Both the position numbers and the translations under genes were made by a program. This document shows positions 33,138-41,448 of a stretch of DNA of 64,000 nt, one piece after another (position 1 is the stretch's first letter; every line of letters begins with the position of its first letter). Source of the stretch: Clostridiales bacterium (GTDB taxonomy: Bacteria; Bacillota_A; Clostridia; Oscillospirales; Oscillospiraceae); contig SFKX01000007.1 in the NCBI GenBank assembly GCA_004553625.1, forward strand, positions 62,001-126,000, read 5' to 3'. Under the pieces are notes generated by a model, which saw only the letters and a list, made by a program, of their open reading frames with translations, was not told the DNA's origin and searched no databases.

Positions 33138-33662
33138 ATGAACAAGCCGAACAACATGCGAAGGCGGGCATCCAGGGACAGGATTGAGACGGCGTTTGTG
33201 CGGCTTCTGCAGGACCGGGAGCTTTCCAGCCTGAGCGTTACGGAGATATGCAAAGCAGCCGATGTGAACAGGACTACGTTCTACGCAAACTATATGGATA
33301 TCTACGACCTGGCTGACGCAGTGCAGAAGCGGCTGGAGGAGGAGGTTTACGCTCTATACGGCAAAGAGCATCTGCCCGGTCAAAGAGGCACCGGCTTTGT
33401 GAGACTGTTCCAGCACATTAAGGACAACCAGCTGTTTTACAATACCTATTTTAAGCTGGGACTTGACGGCAGGTATGAGATAACCGAACGTGATCTTGAC
33501 TTGTCCGAGATAGGCTTTTACGGAGAAAACCTGGAGTATCATCTTGAATTCTTCCGCAACGGTCTGAACGCAATAATCAAACTCTGGCTAAAGAATAACT
33601 GCCGTGAGACACCGGAAGAGATGGCTGAAGTGGTAAAATCAGAATATATCCGAGAATGGTAA
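33138..33662 (+). CDS. TetR/AcrR family regulator
   Basis: A 174-residue regulator with a TetR helix-turn-helix at residues 10-55 (SRDRIETAFVRLLQDRELSSL, then VTEICKAADVNRTTFYANYMDIYDL). The C-terminal ligand-binding domain is of the short TetR_C type often seen in Firmicutes. The start at 33138 follows GGAGG by five bases; a longer frame to 33075 has no site. Divergent from the small membrane-protein operon, which it probably controls. Confidence 0.88.
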   Translation: MNKPNNMRRRASRDRIETAFVRLLQDRELSSLSVTEICKAADVNRTTFYANYMDIYDLADAVQKRLEEEVYALYGKEHLPGQRGTGFVRLFQHIKDNQLFYNTYFKLGLDGRYEITERDLDLSEIGFYGENLEYHLEFFRNGLNAIIKLWLKNNCRETPEEMAEVVKSEYIREW

Positions 33663-33690
33663 AAAAGAGGCGCGGCTCACGCCGCGCCTC
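33661..33690 (-). terminator. Terminator between tetR-like and arsC-like genes
   Basis: A 10-base stem GAGGCGCGGC / GCCGCGCCTC with loop TCAC; on the minus strand it is followed by six T, so it mainly serves the ArsC-like gene. Confidence 0.85.
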
Positions 33691-33696
33691 TCAGCA

Positions 33697-34029
33697 TTAT
33701 TCCCATGTTTTCCAGATCTCCGGGCAGTAGCCCACGGTGGCCTGTTTGCCGTTGCGCACCACCGGGGTGCGGATGTTGTCCGGGTACTCCAGCAGGCGCT
33801 CTATACGCGCCGCGTCGTTCGCCATGTATTTTATGAGGTCCAGGTCCGGCGCCTTCGGGTCTATGAGCGCGTCCAGGCCCACGGCGACGCGGACGGACTC
33901 GAACTCCTTTTTGCTCATGCCGTAGCGCGGCAGGTCTATGAGCTGGTATTTTATGCGCCGTTCCTTGAAATAGCGCTCCGCCTTCTTCGTATCGAAGCAC
34001 TTGTTTCTTCCGAAGATCTGTATATTCAT
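33697..34029 (-). CDS. ArsC/Spx family thioredoxin-fold protein
   Basis: A 110-residue protein of the arsenate-reductase/Spx fold. It has IFGRNKCFDTKKAERYF near the N-terminus with one cysteine where Spx would have CXXC, and the RTPVVRNGKQATVGY block near residue 86. Whether it reduces arsenate or acts as a regulator cannot be decided. The ATG at 34029 overlaps the dipeptidase stop (ATGA), so it is coupled to that gene. Confidence 0.82.
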   Translation of the reverse strand: MNIQIFGRNKCFDTKKAERYFKERRIKYQLIDLPRYGMSKKEFESVRVAVGLDALIDPKAPDLDLIKYMANDAARIERLLEYPDNIRTPVVRNGKQATVGYCPEIWKTWE

Positions 34030-34928
34030 GCCGTCGCACGCTCCAATATCTCCACAAGATTGTTCCAAAATATGTCCCGCACGAGGTCCTCCGGGTGGTT
34101 CCGCCTCAGCAGGGCCTCGTAAATCTTGCCCAGGTCCTGCGCGCCCTCCAGGCCACGCGGCGTGTCGTCTATGCCGTCGAGGTCTGCGCCGAGGAACACT
34201 GCCTTCCCTCCGCCGAGAGCCAAAAAGTGCTCAATATGTGCGCAGACTGCGTCCACGTCCCGCGTGAGGCCCAAAAAGTCCGGGCAGAGGTTTATCCCTG
34301 CGCCGCCGCCCTGCCCTGCCAGTGCAGTGAACTGCGCGTCCGTCAGGTTGCGCGGGAAGTCCGAGCAGAGCGCAGCCGAGTCCGAATGGCTCGCAAGCAC
34401 GGGCCGCGCGCTCACCTCAAGCGTGTCCCAGAAGGCCCGCTCCGAGGCGTGGCTGAGGTCTATGGCGACGCCCATGTCCTGCGCCTCGCGCACAAAATCA
34501 CGGCCCGCCGCCGTCAGTCCGCCGCCGCCGTCCATGGCCGAGCCGCAGAGGGCGTTGTCCGAGTTCCAGCAGAGGTTTGCCATGATGAGCCCGTCCTGCT
34601 CGTGCGCACGCCGCAGCCGCTCTATGTCGCAGCCGAGCTGCTCCATGCCCTCGAGGGACAGCAGCGCCGCGACCTTGCCCTCCTGCGCCGTCCGCCTGAC
34701 CTCGGCCATATTCCGGCAAAGTCTGCCGAGGCCGCTCTTCTCCAACTCCGAACGCAGAAGCGCGGCCTTTTCCTCATAGCGCCCGCCCCAGACCGCAAAC
34801 ACCTGCGCCGCCGGCCTGTATGCGCCCAGCCGCTCCAGGTCCAGCTGGCAGCTGTTGCGCAAAAGCGAGCCGCCGCGCTCCAGCACGGCGGTTATCGTAT
34901 CGCAATGGGCGTCGAAACAAGGTATCAT
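34026..34928 (-). CDS. Membrane dipeptidase (peptidase M19)
   Basis: A 300-residue zinc dipeptidase of the renal-dipeptidase family. Metal ligands are visible: FDAHCDT (residue 5), LSLEGME near 92, DLSHAS near 160 and ASHSD near 182. The enzyme normally hydrolyses L,D- or D-containing dipeptides, often of wall origin. It is co-transcribed with the PatB-like lyase upstream (four-base overlap), a pairing that hints at peptide and cysteine-conjugate catabolism. Confidence 0.9.
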   Translation of the reverse strand: MIPCFDAHCDTITAVLERGGSLLRNSCQLDLERLGAYRPAAQVFAVWGGRYEEKAALLRSELEKSGLGRLCRNMAEVRRTAQEGKVAALLSLEGMEQLGCDIERLRRAHEQDGLIMANLCWNSDNALCGSAMDGGGGLTAAGRDFVREAQDMGVAIDLSHASERAFWDTLEVSARPVLASHSDSAALCSDFPRNLTDAQFTALAGQGGGAGINLCPDFLGLTRDVDAVCAHIEHFLALGGGKAVFLGADLDGIDDTPRGLEGAQDLGKIYEALLRRNHPEDLVRDIFWNNLVEILERATA

Positions 34929-36109
34929 ATGAGTCCGCGTCCCTTCGCAGCGGCCTCGAGCCGCTCAAGTCCCGCCTCGACATAGTGCCTGGGGCAGGCC
35001 AGATTAACGCGGTGGAAGAGCTCATAGCCCTCTCCGAACACCGCGCCGCTCTCGGAATAGAACTTTGCGTCTTTGTGCAGGAAGCTGTCGAGCTCCGCCC
35101 TGTCGAGACCGGTTCTGCGGCAGTCCATCCACATCAGATATGTACCCTCCGGCATATGGCAGCGGAGGACGGGGATGCGCTCGCGCAGGTAGTCCGTGAA
35201 AAGGCGGCAGTTGCCTTCGAGCACCTTCAGGCACTCTTCAAGCCAGCCCTCGCCGTTTTTATACGCCGCCTCGCAGGCTGCGTAGCCGAAAGCGTTGAAG
35301 TAACCGCCCATGTCCCGGGCAATGGCCGCGCGCACCCGCTCGCGGAGCTCCGGGTTTGGAGTCAGGACGTTGGATATGGTCATGCCCGCGATGTTGAAGG
35401 TCTTGCTCGGCGCGGTGAGCACTACGCTGTTTGCGGCGAAGTCCTCGGATATCGACGCAAAAACCGTGTGCTCGTGGCCGGTGTAGCAGATGTCGAAGTG
35501 TATCTCGTCCGAGACGACCATTACGCCGTGCGCAAGGCACATTTCTCCCACGCGCCTGAGCTCCTCGCGCGTCCAGACCCGGCCCGTCGGGTTCTGCGGG
35601 CTGCACAGGATTAGGAGCTTGACGTTCTCGGACACTATCTTGCGCTCCATGTCCTCGAAGTCCATCTCCCAACCGCGCTCCGTCTCGACGAGGTCGGTGC
35701 GCACGAGGCGGCGGCCGTTCTGCTCGATTGCCCTGTAGAAGGGCGGATAGCTCGGGAAGTGCAGGAGCACGGCGTCGCCCGGCTGCGTCAGCGCTCGGAT
35801 GCAGCAGCCGACGCCCAGGACCAGGCCGTAGGTCTGGTTCAGCCATTCTGTATCTATCTCCCAGCCGTGGCGGCGGCGCATCCAGTCCTTTATCTCGCGC
35901 TTGAGGCTCTCGGGCGCGCCGGAATAGCCGAAGCTGCCCTCACGCAGCTGGCGCTCTATGCCCTCAGCTATCACGGGCGCGAGGCGGAACTTCATCTCCG
36001 CCACACCGAAGTCTATGCAGTCCGGCTCCGGCTCGCCGTATTCGCGCAGGCTGCGCCACATCGGTGAATCGGTGCCGAAGGCCGGGTGCAGGCTCGTGAA
36101 ATCGTGCAT
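34925..36109 (-). CDS. PatB/MalY-type PLP C-S lyase (aminotransferase class I/II)
   Basis: A 394-residue fold-type-I PLP enzyme. The PLP lysine is in APSKTFNIAG near residue 233, the cofactor-binding SPQNPTGRVW near 165 and the N-terminal DCIDFGVAEMKF are typical of MalY/PatB, which cleave cystathionine or cysteine conjugates to pyruvate, ammonia and a thiol. The exact substrate is unknown. It starts the three-gene unit with the dipeptidase and ArsC-like gene. Confidence 0.88.
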   Translation of the reverse strand: MHDFTSLHPAFGTDSPMWRSLREYGEPEPDCIDFGVAEMKFRLAPVIAEGIERQLREGSFGYSGAPESLKREIKDWMRRRHGWEIDTEWLNQTYGLVLGVGCCIRALTQPGDAVLLHFPSYPPFYRAIEQNGRRLVRTDLVETERGWEMDFEDMERKIVSENVKLLILCSPQNPTGRVWTREELRRVGEMCLAHGVMVVSDEIHFDICYTGHEHTVFASISEDFAANSVVLTAPSKTFNIAGMTISNVLTPNPELRERVRAAIARDMGGYFNAFGYAACEAAYKNGEGWLEECLKVLEGNCRLFTDYLRERIPVLRCHMPEGTYLMWMDCRRTGLDRAELDSFLHKDAKFYSESGAVFGEGYELFHRVNLACPRHYVEAGLERLEAAAKGRGLI

Positions 36110-36122
36110 ATCGCGCCTCTCC

Positions 36123-37778
36123 TTAAAGCTCGGTTATGACGGGCAGTATCATCGGACTGCGCTTAGTGGCTTTGTAGAGGTAGCCCGTAAGATTGGTCCT
36201 GACCTTGTTCTTTATGCCCGCCCAGTCCTTTATCCTCTGGTGGCGGCAGCTGGCCAGGCTCTCGTTGATGACCCGGCGCATCTCCTCCATCAGCCCGTCG
36301 GACTCCTTCTCGTATATAAAGCCGCGCGTAACTATCTCCGGAGGCGCCAGCAGCGAGGCGTCGTCTCCCGAGAGCGCTAGCACGACGACTATCATGCCGT
36401 CCTGGGCCAGGTGCTTCCTGTCCCGCAGGACCACGCTGCCTACGTCTCCCACTCCGGCGCCGTCCACGAAAACGCGGCCGGCCGGGACGCTGTCCTCCGC
36501 CTTGACGCTCTTGCGGCTGAGCTCTATTACCCGCCCGTTTTCCGCTATGACGATGTTGTTCGGCGCGACGCCCATCATCCTGCCGAGCTCCGCGTGCTTG
36601 CACAGCATACGATATTCGCCGTGCACCGGGATGAAGAACTTCGGCTTAGTCAGGGCGAGCATCATCTTCTGCTCCTCCTGCGAGGCGTGGCCCGAGACGT
36701 GCAGGTCCGTGTGCCGGTCGTAGATGACCTCCGCGCCTTTGTGGAAGAGCTCGTCTATGACGCGGGAGATGGTCGTCTCGTTGCCCGGAATTGCCGAGGC
36801 GGAAATGATTATCCTGTCGCCCGCGTCGATGTTTATCTGCTTGTGCTCCGAGAACGCCATGCGGTAGAGGGCGGACATGCTCTCGCCCTGGCTGCCGGTG
36901 GAGATGATGACCGTCCTGTCCTTGGGCTGGCCCTTGATCTGGTTCAGGTCCACCAGCACGCCTTCCGGGACGTCCATGTAGCCCAGCTCGATGGCTACCT
37001 TTATCATGTTCTCCATACTCCGGCCCGTCACTGCCACCTTGCGCTTATACTTTGCCGCGACGTTCACGATCTGCTGGATGCGCTGAACGTTGGACGCAAA
37101 GGTTGTGACGATTATGCGTTTCTCGCAGCCCTTGAAGAGCTCGTCGAACTTTTCCGCGACCTTGCGCTCGGATTCGGTGTGGCCGGGCTTTTCGACGTTC
37201 GTAGAGTCTGAGAGCAGCGCGAGCACGCCCTGCTTGCCCAGCTGGCCCAGGCGCGCCAGGTCTATCATCTCGCCCTGGATGGGCGTGACGTCTATCTTGA
37301 AGTCGCCCGTGTGGATGACCGTGCCTATAGGCGTCTTGATAGCGAGGGCCACGGAGTCCGCTATCGAGTGGTTCACATGTATGAACTCTATCTCGAAGCA
37401 GCCGAGCTTGAAGCGGTCTCCCGCCTTTTTTGTAAATATCTGCGTATTGTAGAGGAGGTCGAACTCCTCCAGCTTCAGCTCTATGATGCCGGCAGTCAGG
37501 CTGGTGGCGTAGATGGGTACGTCCAGCTCGCGCATGACGTAGGGCAGCGCGCCGATGTGGTCCTCGTGTCCGTGGGTTATGACTATGCCGCGTATCTTGT
37601 CCTTGTTCTGCCGCAGGTAGCTGATATCGGGTATGACGAGGTCTATGCCGTAGAGCTCCTCATCCGGAAAGCCGATACCGCAGTCCACGACAACAATGTC
37701 CTGCCCGTATTCGTACACGGTGAGGTTCTTTCCGATCTCACCGAGGCCGCCGAGCGGGATTATCTTAAGTTTTGCCAT
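36123..37778 (-). CDS. rnj: Ribonuclease J
   Basis: 5'-3' exo/endoribonuclease central to mRNA decay and rRNA maturation in Firmicutes. The 551-residue protein has the metallo-beta-lactamase motif THGHEDHIGALPY near residue 70, the beta-CASP domain with STGSQGE and VSGHA, and the C-terminal dimerisation domain. AAGGAG lies seven bases before the ATG. Only one RNase J is in the window, so J1 versus J2 cannot be decided. Confidence 0.95.
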   Translation of the reverse strand: MAKLKIIPLGGLGEIGKNLTVYEYGQDIVVVDCGIGFPDEELYGIDLVIPDISYLRQNKDKIRGIVITHGHEDHIGALPYVMRELDVPIYATSLTAGIIELKLEEFDLLYNTQIFTKKAGDRFKLGCFEIEFIHVNHSIADSVALAIKTPIGTVIHTGDFKIDVTPIQGEMIDLARLGQLGKQGVLALLSDSTNVEKPGHTESERKVAEKFDELFKGCEKRIIVTTFASNVQRIQQIVNVAAKYKRKVAVTGRSMENMIKVAIELGYMDVPEGVLVDLNQIKGQPKDRTVIISTGSQGESMSALYRMAFSEHKQINIDAGDRIIISASAIPGNETTISRVIDELFHKGAEVIYDRHTDLHVSGHASQEEQKMMLALTKPKFFIPVHGEYRMLCKHAELGRMMGVAPNNIVIAENGRVIELSRKSVKAEDSVPAGRVFVDGAGVGDVGSVVLRDRKHLAQDGMIVVVLALSGDDASLLAPPEIVTRGFIYEKESDGLMEEMRRVINESLASCRHQRIKDWAGIKNKVRTNLTGYLYKATKRSPMILPVITEL

Positions 37779-37859
37779 ATTCTACTCCTTATATATTTTT
37801 ATTGTCTTATGTACAACGGTCACACAGCATTGTAACCGCTAAGGCCGAATTTGATTCGC

Positions 37860-38459
37860 CTACATTTCGACCCTGCCCTCGAGGGCGCGGGTCAGCGTGG
37901 CGTCGTCCGCAAACTCCAGGTTGGAGCCGACGGGGATGCCGTAGGCCAGGCGCGTCACCTTGACGCCGAAGGGTTTCAGAAGCCGGGAAATATACATGGC
38001 CGTGGTCTCGCCCTCCGTATCCGGGTTCATGGCCATGATTACCTCCTCCACGCCGCCTGCAGCGACGCGGGAGACCAGTTCGGATATGCTCAGGTCGTCC
38101 GGCCCGATGTGGCTCAGGGGCGAAAGCACCCCGTGCAGGACGTGGTACACCCCGTTATATTCCCGCCCCCGCTCGAAGCTGAGGACGTCCCGCGGCTCCG
38201 CCACCACGCAGATGACGCTCTTGTCCCTCTTATCCGAAGCGCAGATCGGACATACCTCTGCGTCCGTCAGGTTCTGGCACACGGTGCAGCAGCGCACGCT
38301 CCGCTTCGCATCGGATATGGCCGCGGCGAAGGCCTCCGCCTCCGCATCCGGCAGGGACAGCGTGAAAAATGCCAGGCGCTGCGCGCTCTTTTTGCCTATG
38401 CCCGGGAGCATGGCGAATTTATCTATAAGGTTCTCAAGTGCCGCAGGGAAAAAGGACAT
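37860..38459 (-). CDS. recR: Recombination mediator RecR
   Basis: RecR works with RecF and RecO to load RecA at gaps. The 199-residue protein has the N-terminal helix-hairpin-helix (LIDKFAMLPGIGKKSAQRLA), the C4 zinc finger (CCTVCQNLTDAEVCPIC) and the Toprim domain (ICVVAEPRDVLSFE, MNPDTEGETT). It follows rpe by 24 bases instead of the usual dnaX-ybaB, an unusual setting. Confidence 0.95.
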   Translation of the reverse strand: MSFFPAALENLIDKFAMLPGIGKKSAQRLAFFTLSLPDAEAEAFAAAISDAKRSVRCCTVCQNLTDAEVCPICASDKRDKSVICVVAEPRDVLSFERGREYNGVYHVLHGVLSPLSHIGPDDLSISELVSRVAAGGVEEVIMAMNPDTEGETTAMYISRLLKPFGVKVTRLAYGIPVGSNLEFADDATLTRALEGRVEM

Positions 38460-38483
38460 ATATGTTCAACCTCTTAAACTCTA

Positions 38484-39155
38484 TTACGGCTTTATCGCAG
38501 CCGCCATGCGCAGACCCTCTATCGCAGCTGCCCTGTCCGGACGGCCGAACACCGCGCTGCCCGCCACGAGCACGTTCGCCCCGGCGTCCACAACCAGGGG
38601 CGCGGTATTTTCATCGATGCCGCCGTCCACCTCCAGCTCGCAGCCGGGCTTGTACTCGTTCATGAGCGCGCGTATGCCGCGTATCTTCGGCAGCATGTCC
38701 GACATGAAGCTCTGCCCGCCGAAGCCGGGCTCCACCGTCATGACCAGAACCATGTCCAGCTTGTCCAGGTACGGCAGTATCACCGAAGCCGGGGTCCTGG
38801 GCTTGAGCGAGAGCGCCGCCAGTTTGCCCTTTTCTTTTATCTCGTCCAGGGCGGAGAGGATGTCCTGGGGCTCATCCGCCTCCACGTGGAAGCACACGAG
38901 GTCCGCGCCCGCGTCGCAAAACTTGCCCACATAGCGGTGCGGCCGGTCTATCATGAGGTGCACGTCGAGGAACATATCAGTCGCCTTACGCAGCGACTTC
39001 ACCACCGGTATGCCTATCGTGATGTTCGGCACGAACAGGCCGTCCATTACGTCCACATGGACATAGTCCGCGCCAGCGGCCCTTATCTCCCCCACCTCGT
39101 CCGCCAGGCGCACGAAGTCCGCCGAGAGTATGGATGGTGCAATTTTGACGTCCAT
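38484..39155 (-). CDS. rpe: Ribulose-phosphate 3-epimerase
   Basis: Interconverts ribulose 5-phosphate and xylulose 5-phosphate in the pentose phosphate pathway. The 223-residue TIM-barrel has IAPSILSADF at residue 4, the metal/active-site HVDVMDGLFVPN near 34, DVHLMIDRP near 66 and EVDGGIDENT near 175. GGAGG lies seven bases before the ATG at 39155. A ~120-base leader with hairpins lies upstream. Confidence 0.95.
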   Translation of the reverse strand: MDVKIAPSILSADFVRLADEVGEIRAAGADYVHVDVMDGLFVPNITIGIPVVKSLRKATDMFLDVHLMIDRPHRYVGKFCDAGADLVCFHVEADEPQDILSALDEIKEKGKLAALSLKPRTPASVILPYLDKLDMVLVMTVEPGFGGQSFMSDMLPKIRGIRALMNEYKPGCELEVDGGIDENTAPLVVDAGANVLVAGSAVFGRPDRAAAIEGLRMAAAIKP

Positions 39156-39275
39156 GCTGTTCCTCCTCGTCACCGTGTACAGGTCTCACACATAAAATAT
39201 CTCAGCGGAAAGGCGCGCCGGCCTTCGCTTTCATATAGGGGGCCTGGGGCTAAGGCCCCTCGCTCCCGCCGAAAT
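39156..39275 (-). promoter_or_regulatory. Structured 5' leader of rpe
   Basis: About 120 bases separate the predicted transcript start from rpe. Near its 5' end the RNA can form GGGGCC-TTAGCCCCA-GGCCCC or the alternative GGGGC-CTTA-GCCCC, mutually exclusive hairpins sharing bases, followed by a second GC-rich element. No riboswitch class that I know fits. Confidence 0.4.
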
Positions 39276-39281
39276 CATATC

Positions 39282-39311
39282 ATTATACTACATTTATACG
39301 TACCGGCGCAA
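39282..39311 (-). promoter_or_regulatory. Promoter of rpe
   Basis: Minus-strand TTGCGC (39306-39311), 18 bases, perfect TATAAT (39282-39287). Confidence 0.65.
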
Positions 39312-39342
39312 CTGTTTTTCCCAAGGCAACAATATTTCATGC

Positions 39343-39371
39343 AAAAAAGCGGCGCAGTGCGCCGCTTTTTT
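39343..39371 (-). terminator. Terminator of the amino-sugar gene group
   Basis: A 13-base stem AAAAAAGCGGCGC / GCGCCGCTTTTTT with a three-base loop, seven bases after the stop of the gene at 39378; the minus strand ends in six T. Confidence 0.9.
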
Positions 39372-39377
39372 GCCGTT

Positions 39378-40037
39378 TCAGTTCCGCTTTACAATGTTGT
39401 CTTTTGCCTTGTATATGCTGTCCTCAGGCACGACGCCGCGCACGGAGGAGGTCGGGTATATGCTCGCTCGCCGGCCGATCACGCTGCCGGGGTTCAGCAC
39501 GCTGTTGCAGCCGACTTCCACATTGTCGCCCAGGATGGCGCCGAACTTCTTCAGGCCGGTCTCTATATTCACGTCGCCTTTCACGACGACCAGGGTCTTG
39601 TCGCTCTTCACGTTCGAGGTGATGCTGCCCGCGCCCATGTGCGCCTTGTAGCCCAGCACGCTGTCGCCAACGTAGTTGTAGTGCGGCGTCTGGACCTTGT
39701 CGAAAAGCACGACGTTCTTGAGCTCCACCGAGTTGCCCACGACGCAGCCCTTGCCGACTATGGCGCTGCCCCGTATGAACGCGCAGTGCCGCACCTCCGC
39801 CTCGTGGTCTATGATGCAGGGTCCGCCGATATAGGCCGAGGGGAACACCTTCGCGTCCTTCGCAATCCACACGTCCTCCGCCGGGTGGTCGAACTCCGAC
39901 TCCGGCAGCGTCGGGCCGAGCTTCAATATGAACGCCTTTATCTCCGGCAGCACCTCCCAGGCGTAGGTTTTGCCCGAAAACAGCTCCGCAGCTATCGTGT
40001 GCTCCAGGTCGAGCATTTCTGCTATCTTATACATCAT
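39378..40037 (-). CDS. Left-handed beta-helix UDP-sugar acyltransferase-like protein
   Basis: A 219-residue hexapeptide-repeat protein. Imperfect [LIV]GxxxxI repeats run through residues 55-200, and the segments NYVGDSVLGYKAHMGAGSITSN and NPGSVIGRRASIYP match the acetyltransferase half of GlmU and related UDP-GlcNAc enzymes. The nucleotidyltransferase half is absent. It is coupled to glmM (ATGATG overlap), so it probably acts on glucosamine 1-phosphate or a similar sugar, leaving the uridylyl step to another gene. This assignment is inference from context. Confidence 0.8.
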   Translation of the reverse strand: MMYKIAEMLDLEHTIAAELFSGKTYAWEVLPEIKAFILKLGPTLPESEFDHPAEDVWIAKDAKVFPSAYIGGPCIIDHEAEVRHCAFIRGSAIVGKGCVVGNSVELKNVVLFDKVQTPHYNYVGDSVLGYKAHMGAGSITSNVKSDKTLVVVKGDVNIETGLKKFGAILGDNVEVGCNSVLNPGSVIGRRASIYPTSSVRGVVPEDSIYKAKDNIVKRN

Positions 40038-41386
40038 TTCACCCTCACCAGATGCCCGCTCGCGCGCATGGCTTCTATTATCTCGTCCACGGCGGCCTCA
40101 CATTCCTCGTCCGTCTCGGCCTCGGCCATGACGCGCAGGACCGGCTCCGTGCCGCTCTTGCGCAGCAGCACGCGGCCGCTGTCTCCCAGCCGCGCCTCCA
40201 CGTCCTTCACCGACTGCTGCACGGCGGCGTCGGCCATCGTGCCGTCCTTGTCGTCCACGATGACGTTCTTGAGCACCTGCGGGTATATCGTCACGGGCGC
40301 GGCCAGCTTCGAGAGCGGGAGCTTGGAGTCCAGCACCGTCTGCATGACCTTTATCGCCGTTATCATGCCGTCGCCAGTCGTGGCGTGCTTGGAGAAGATG
40401 ATGTGGCCGGACTGCTCGCCGCCTATGAGGTGACCGTTGGCACGCATGTTCTCCCAGACGTACTTGTCGCCCACGGCGGTCTTTTCGTAGCCGATCCCGA
40501 CCGCGTCCAGCGCCTTGTAGAGCCCGAAGTTCGACATGACCGTTGTCACGAGCGTATTGGTGTCGAGCTCTCCCCTGTCCTTCATGTGCTTGGCGCACAT
40601 ATACATTATCTCGTCGCCGGAGACGTAGGCGCCGTTCTCGTCCACGGCGAGGCAGCGGTCCGCGTCGCCGTCGAAGGCGAAGCCGATATCAAGCCCGTTC
40701 TCCTTCACGAGCTTTTGCAGCGCGCCGATGTGCGTCGAGCCGCAGTCCACGTTGATATTCAGGCCATCCGGCTTGTTCCCGATGACGTAGGTATCCGCAC
40801 CAAGGGCGTCGAAAACGCTCTTCGCTATCATCCAGGTGCTGCCGTTGGCGCAGTCCAGGCCGACCTTCATGTTCTTGTAGGAGTGGGTCGAAAGGCTGAT
40901 GAGGTAGCCTATGTATCTGTTCCGGCCGGCGGAATAGTCCACCGTCCTGCCTATGTCCGCGCCTGTGGCGTGAGGCAGCTCGGGTATTTCGCCGTCGAGG
41001 TATTTTTCTATCTCGTCGAGGACGGACTCCTCCATCTTCTCGCCCTGGGCGTTGAGGAGCTTTATTCCGTTGTCGCCGTAGGGGTTGTGGCTCGCGCTTA
41101 TCATGACGCCGCAGTCGAAGTCGTCCACACGCGCGATGTACGACACGCTGGGCGTCGTCGTGACGTGCAGCAGATAGGCATCCGCTCCGGAGGAGGTCAG
41201 CCCCGCCGACAGCGCGCACTCGAACATATAGCTCGAGCGCCTGGTGTCCTTGCCTATGACTATCTTTGCCTTGTGTTCCCTGCCGTAGTACCAGCCTATG
41301 AAACGGCCGATTTTAAAGGCGTGCTCGGCGGTCAGGTCCACGTTGGCCTCGCCGCGGAAGCCGTCAGTTCCGAAATATTTTGACAT
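40034..41386 (-). CDS. glmM: Phosphoglucosamine mutase
   Basis: Converts glucosamine 6-phosphate to glucosamine 1-phosphate for wall precursor synthesis. The 450-residue protein starts MSKYFGTDGFRGEAN and contains the phosphoserine loop ISASHNPYGDNG near residue 98, the metal loop DGDADRC near 242 and the sugar-binding GGEQSGH near 325. The ATG at 41386 follows GGAGGG by five bases. It lies downstream of nagB with a hairpin between. Confidence 0.95.
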   Translation of the reverse strand: MSKYFGTDGFRGEANVDLTAEHAFKIGRFIGWYYGREHKAKIVIGKDTRRSSYMFECALSAGLTSSGADAYLLHVTTTPSVSYIARVDDFDCGVMISASHNPYGDNGIKLLNAQGEKMEESVLDEIEKYLDGEIPELPHATGADIGRTVDYSAGRNRYIGYLISLSTHSYKNMKVGLDCANGSTWMIAKSVFDALGADTYVIGNKPDGLNINVDCGSTHIGALQKLVKENGLDIGFAFDGDADRCLAVDENGAYVSGDEIMYMCAKHMKDRGELDTNTLVTTVMSNFGLYKALDAVGIGYEKTAVGDKYVWENMRANGHLIGGEQSGHIIFSKHATTGDGMITAIKVMQTVLDSKLPLSKLAAPVTIYPQVLKNVIVDDKDGTMADAAVQQSVKDVEARLGDSGRVLLRKSGTEPVLRVMAEAETDEECEAAVDEIIEAMRASGHLVRVK

Positions 41387-41403
41387 CTTTCCCTCCATAC
41401 AAA

Positions 41404-41433
41404 GGGCCGCGGGAGCTAGTTTACCCGCGGCCC
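41404..41433 (-). terminator. Hairpin between nagB and glmM
   Basis: Perfect 10-base stem GGGCCGCGGG / CCCGCGGCCC with a ten-base loop lies between the nagB stop and the glmM binding site. The T-run is short, so it may only attenuate. Confidence 0.6.
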
Positions 41434-41448
41434 GGTTTTGACTGATAT

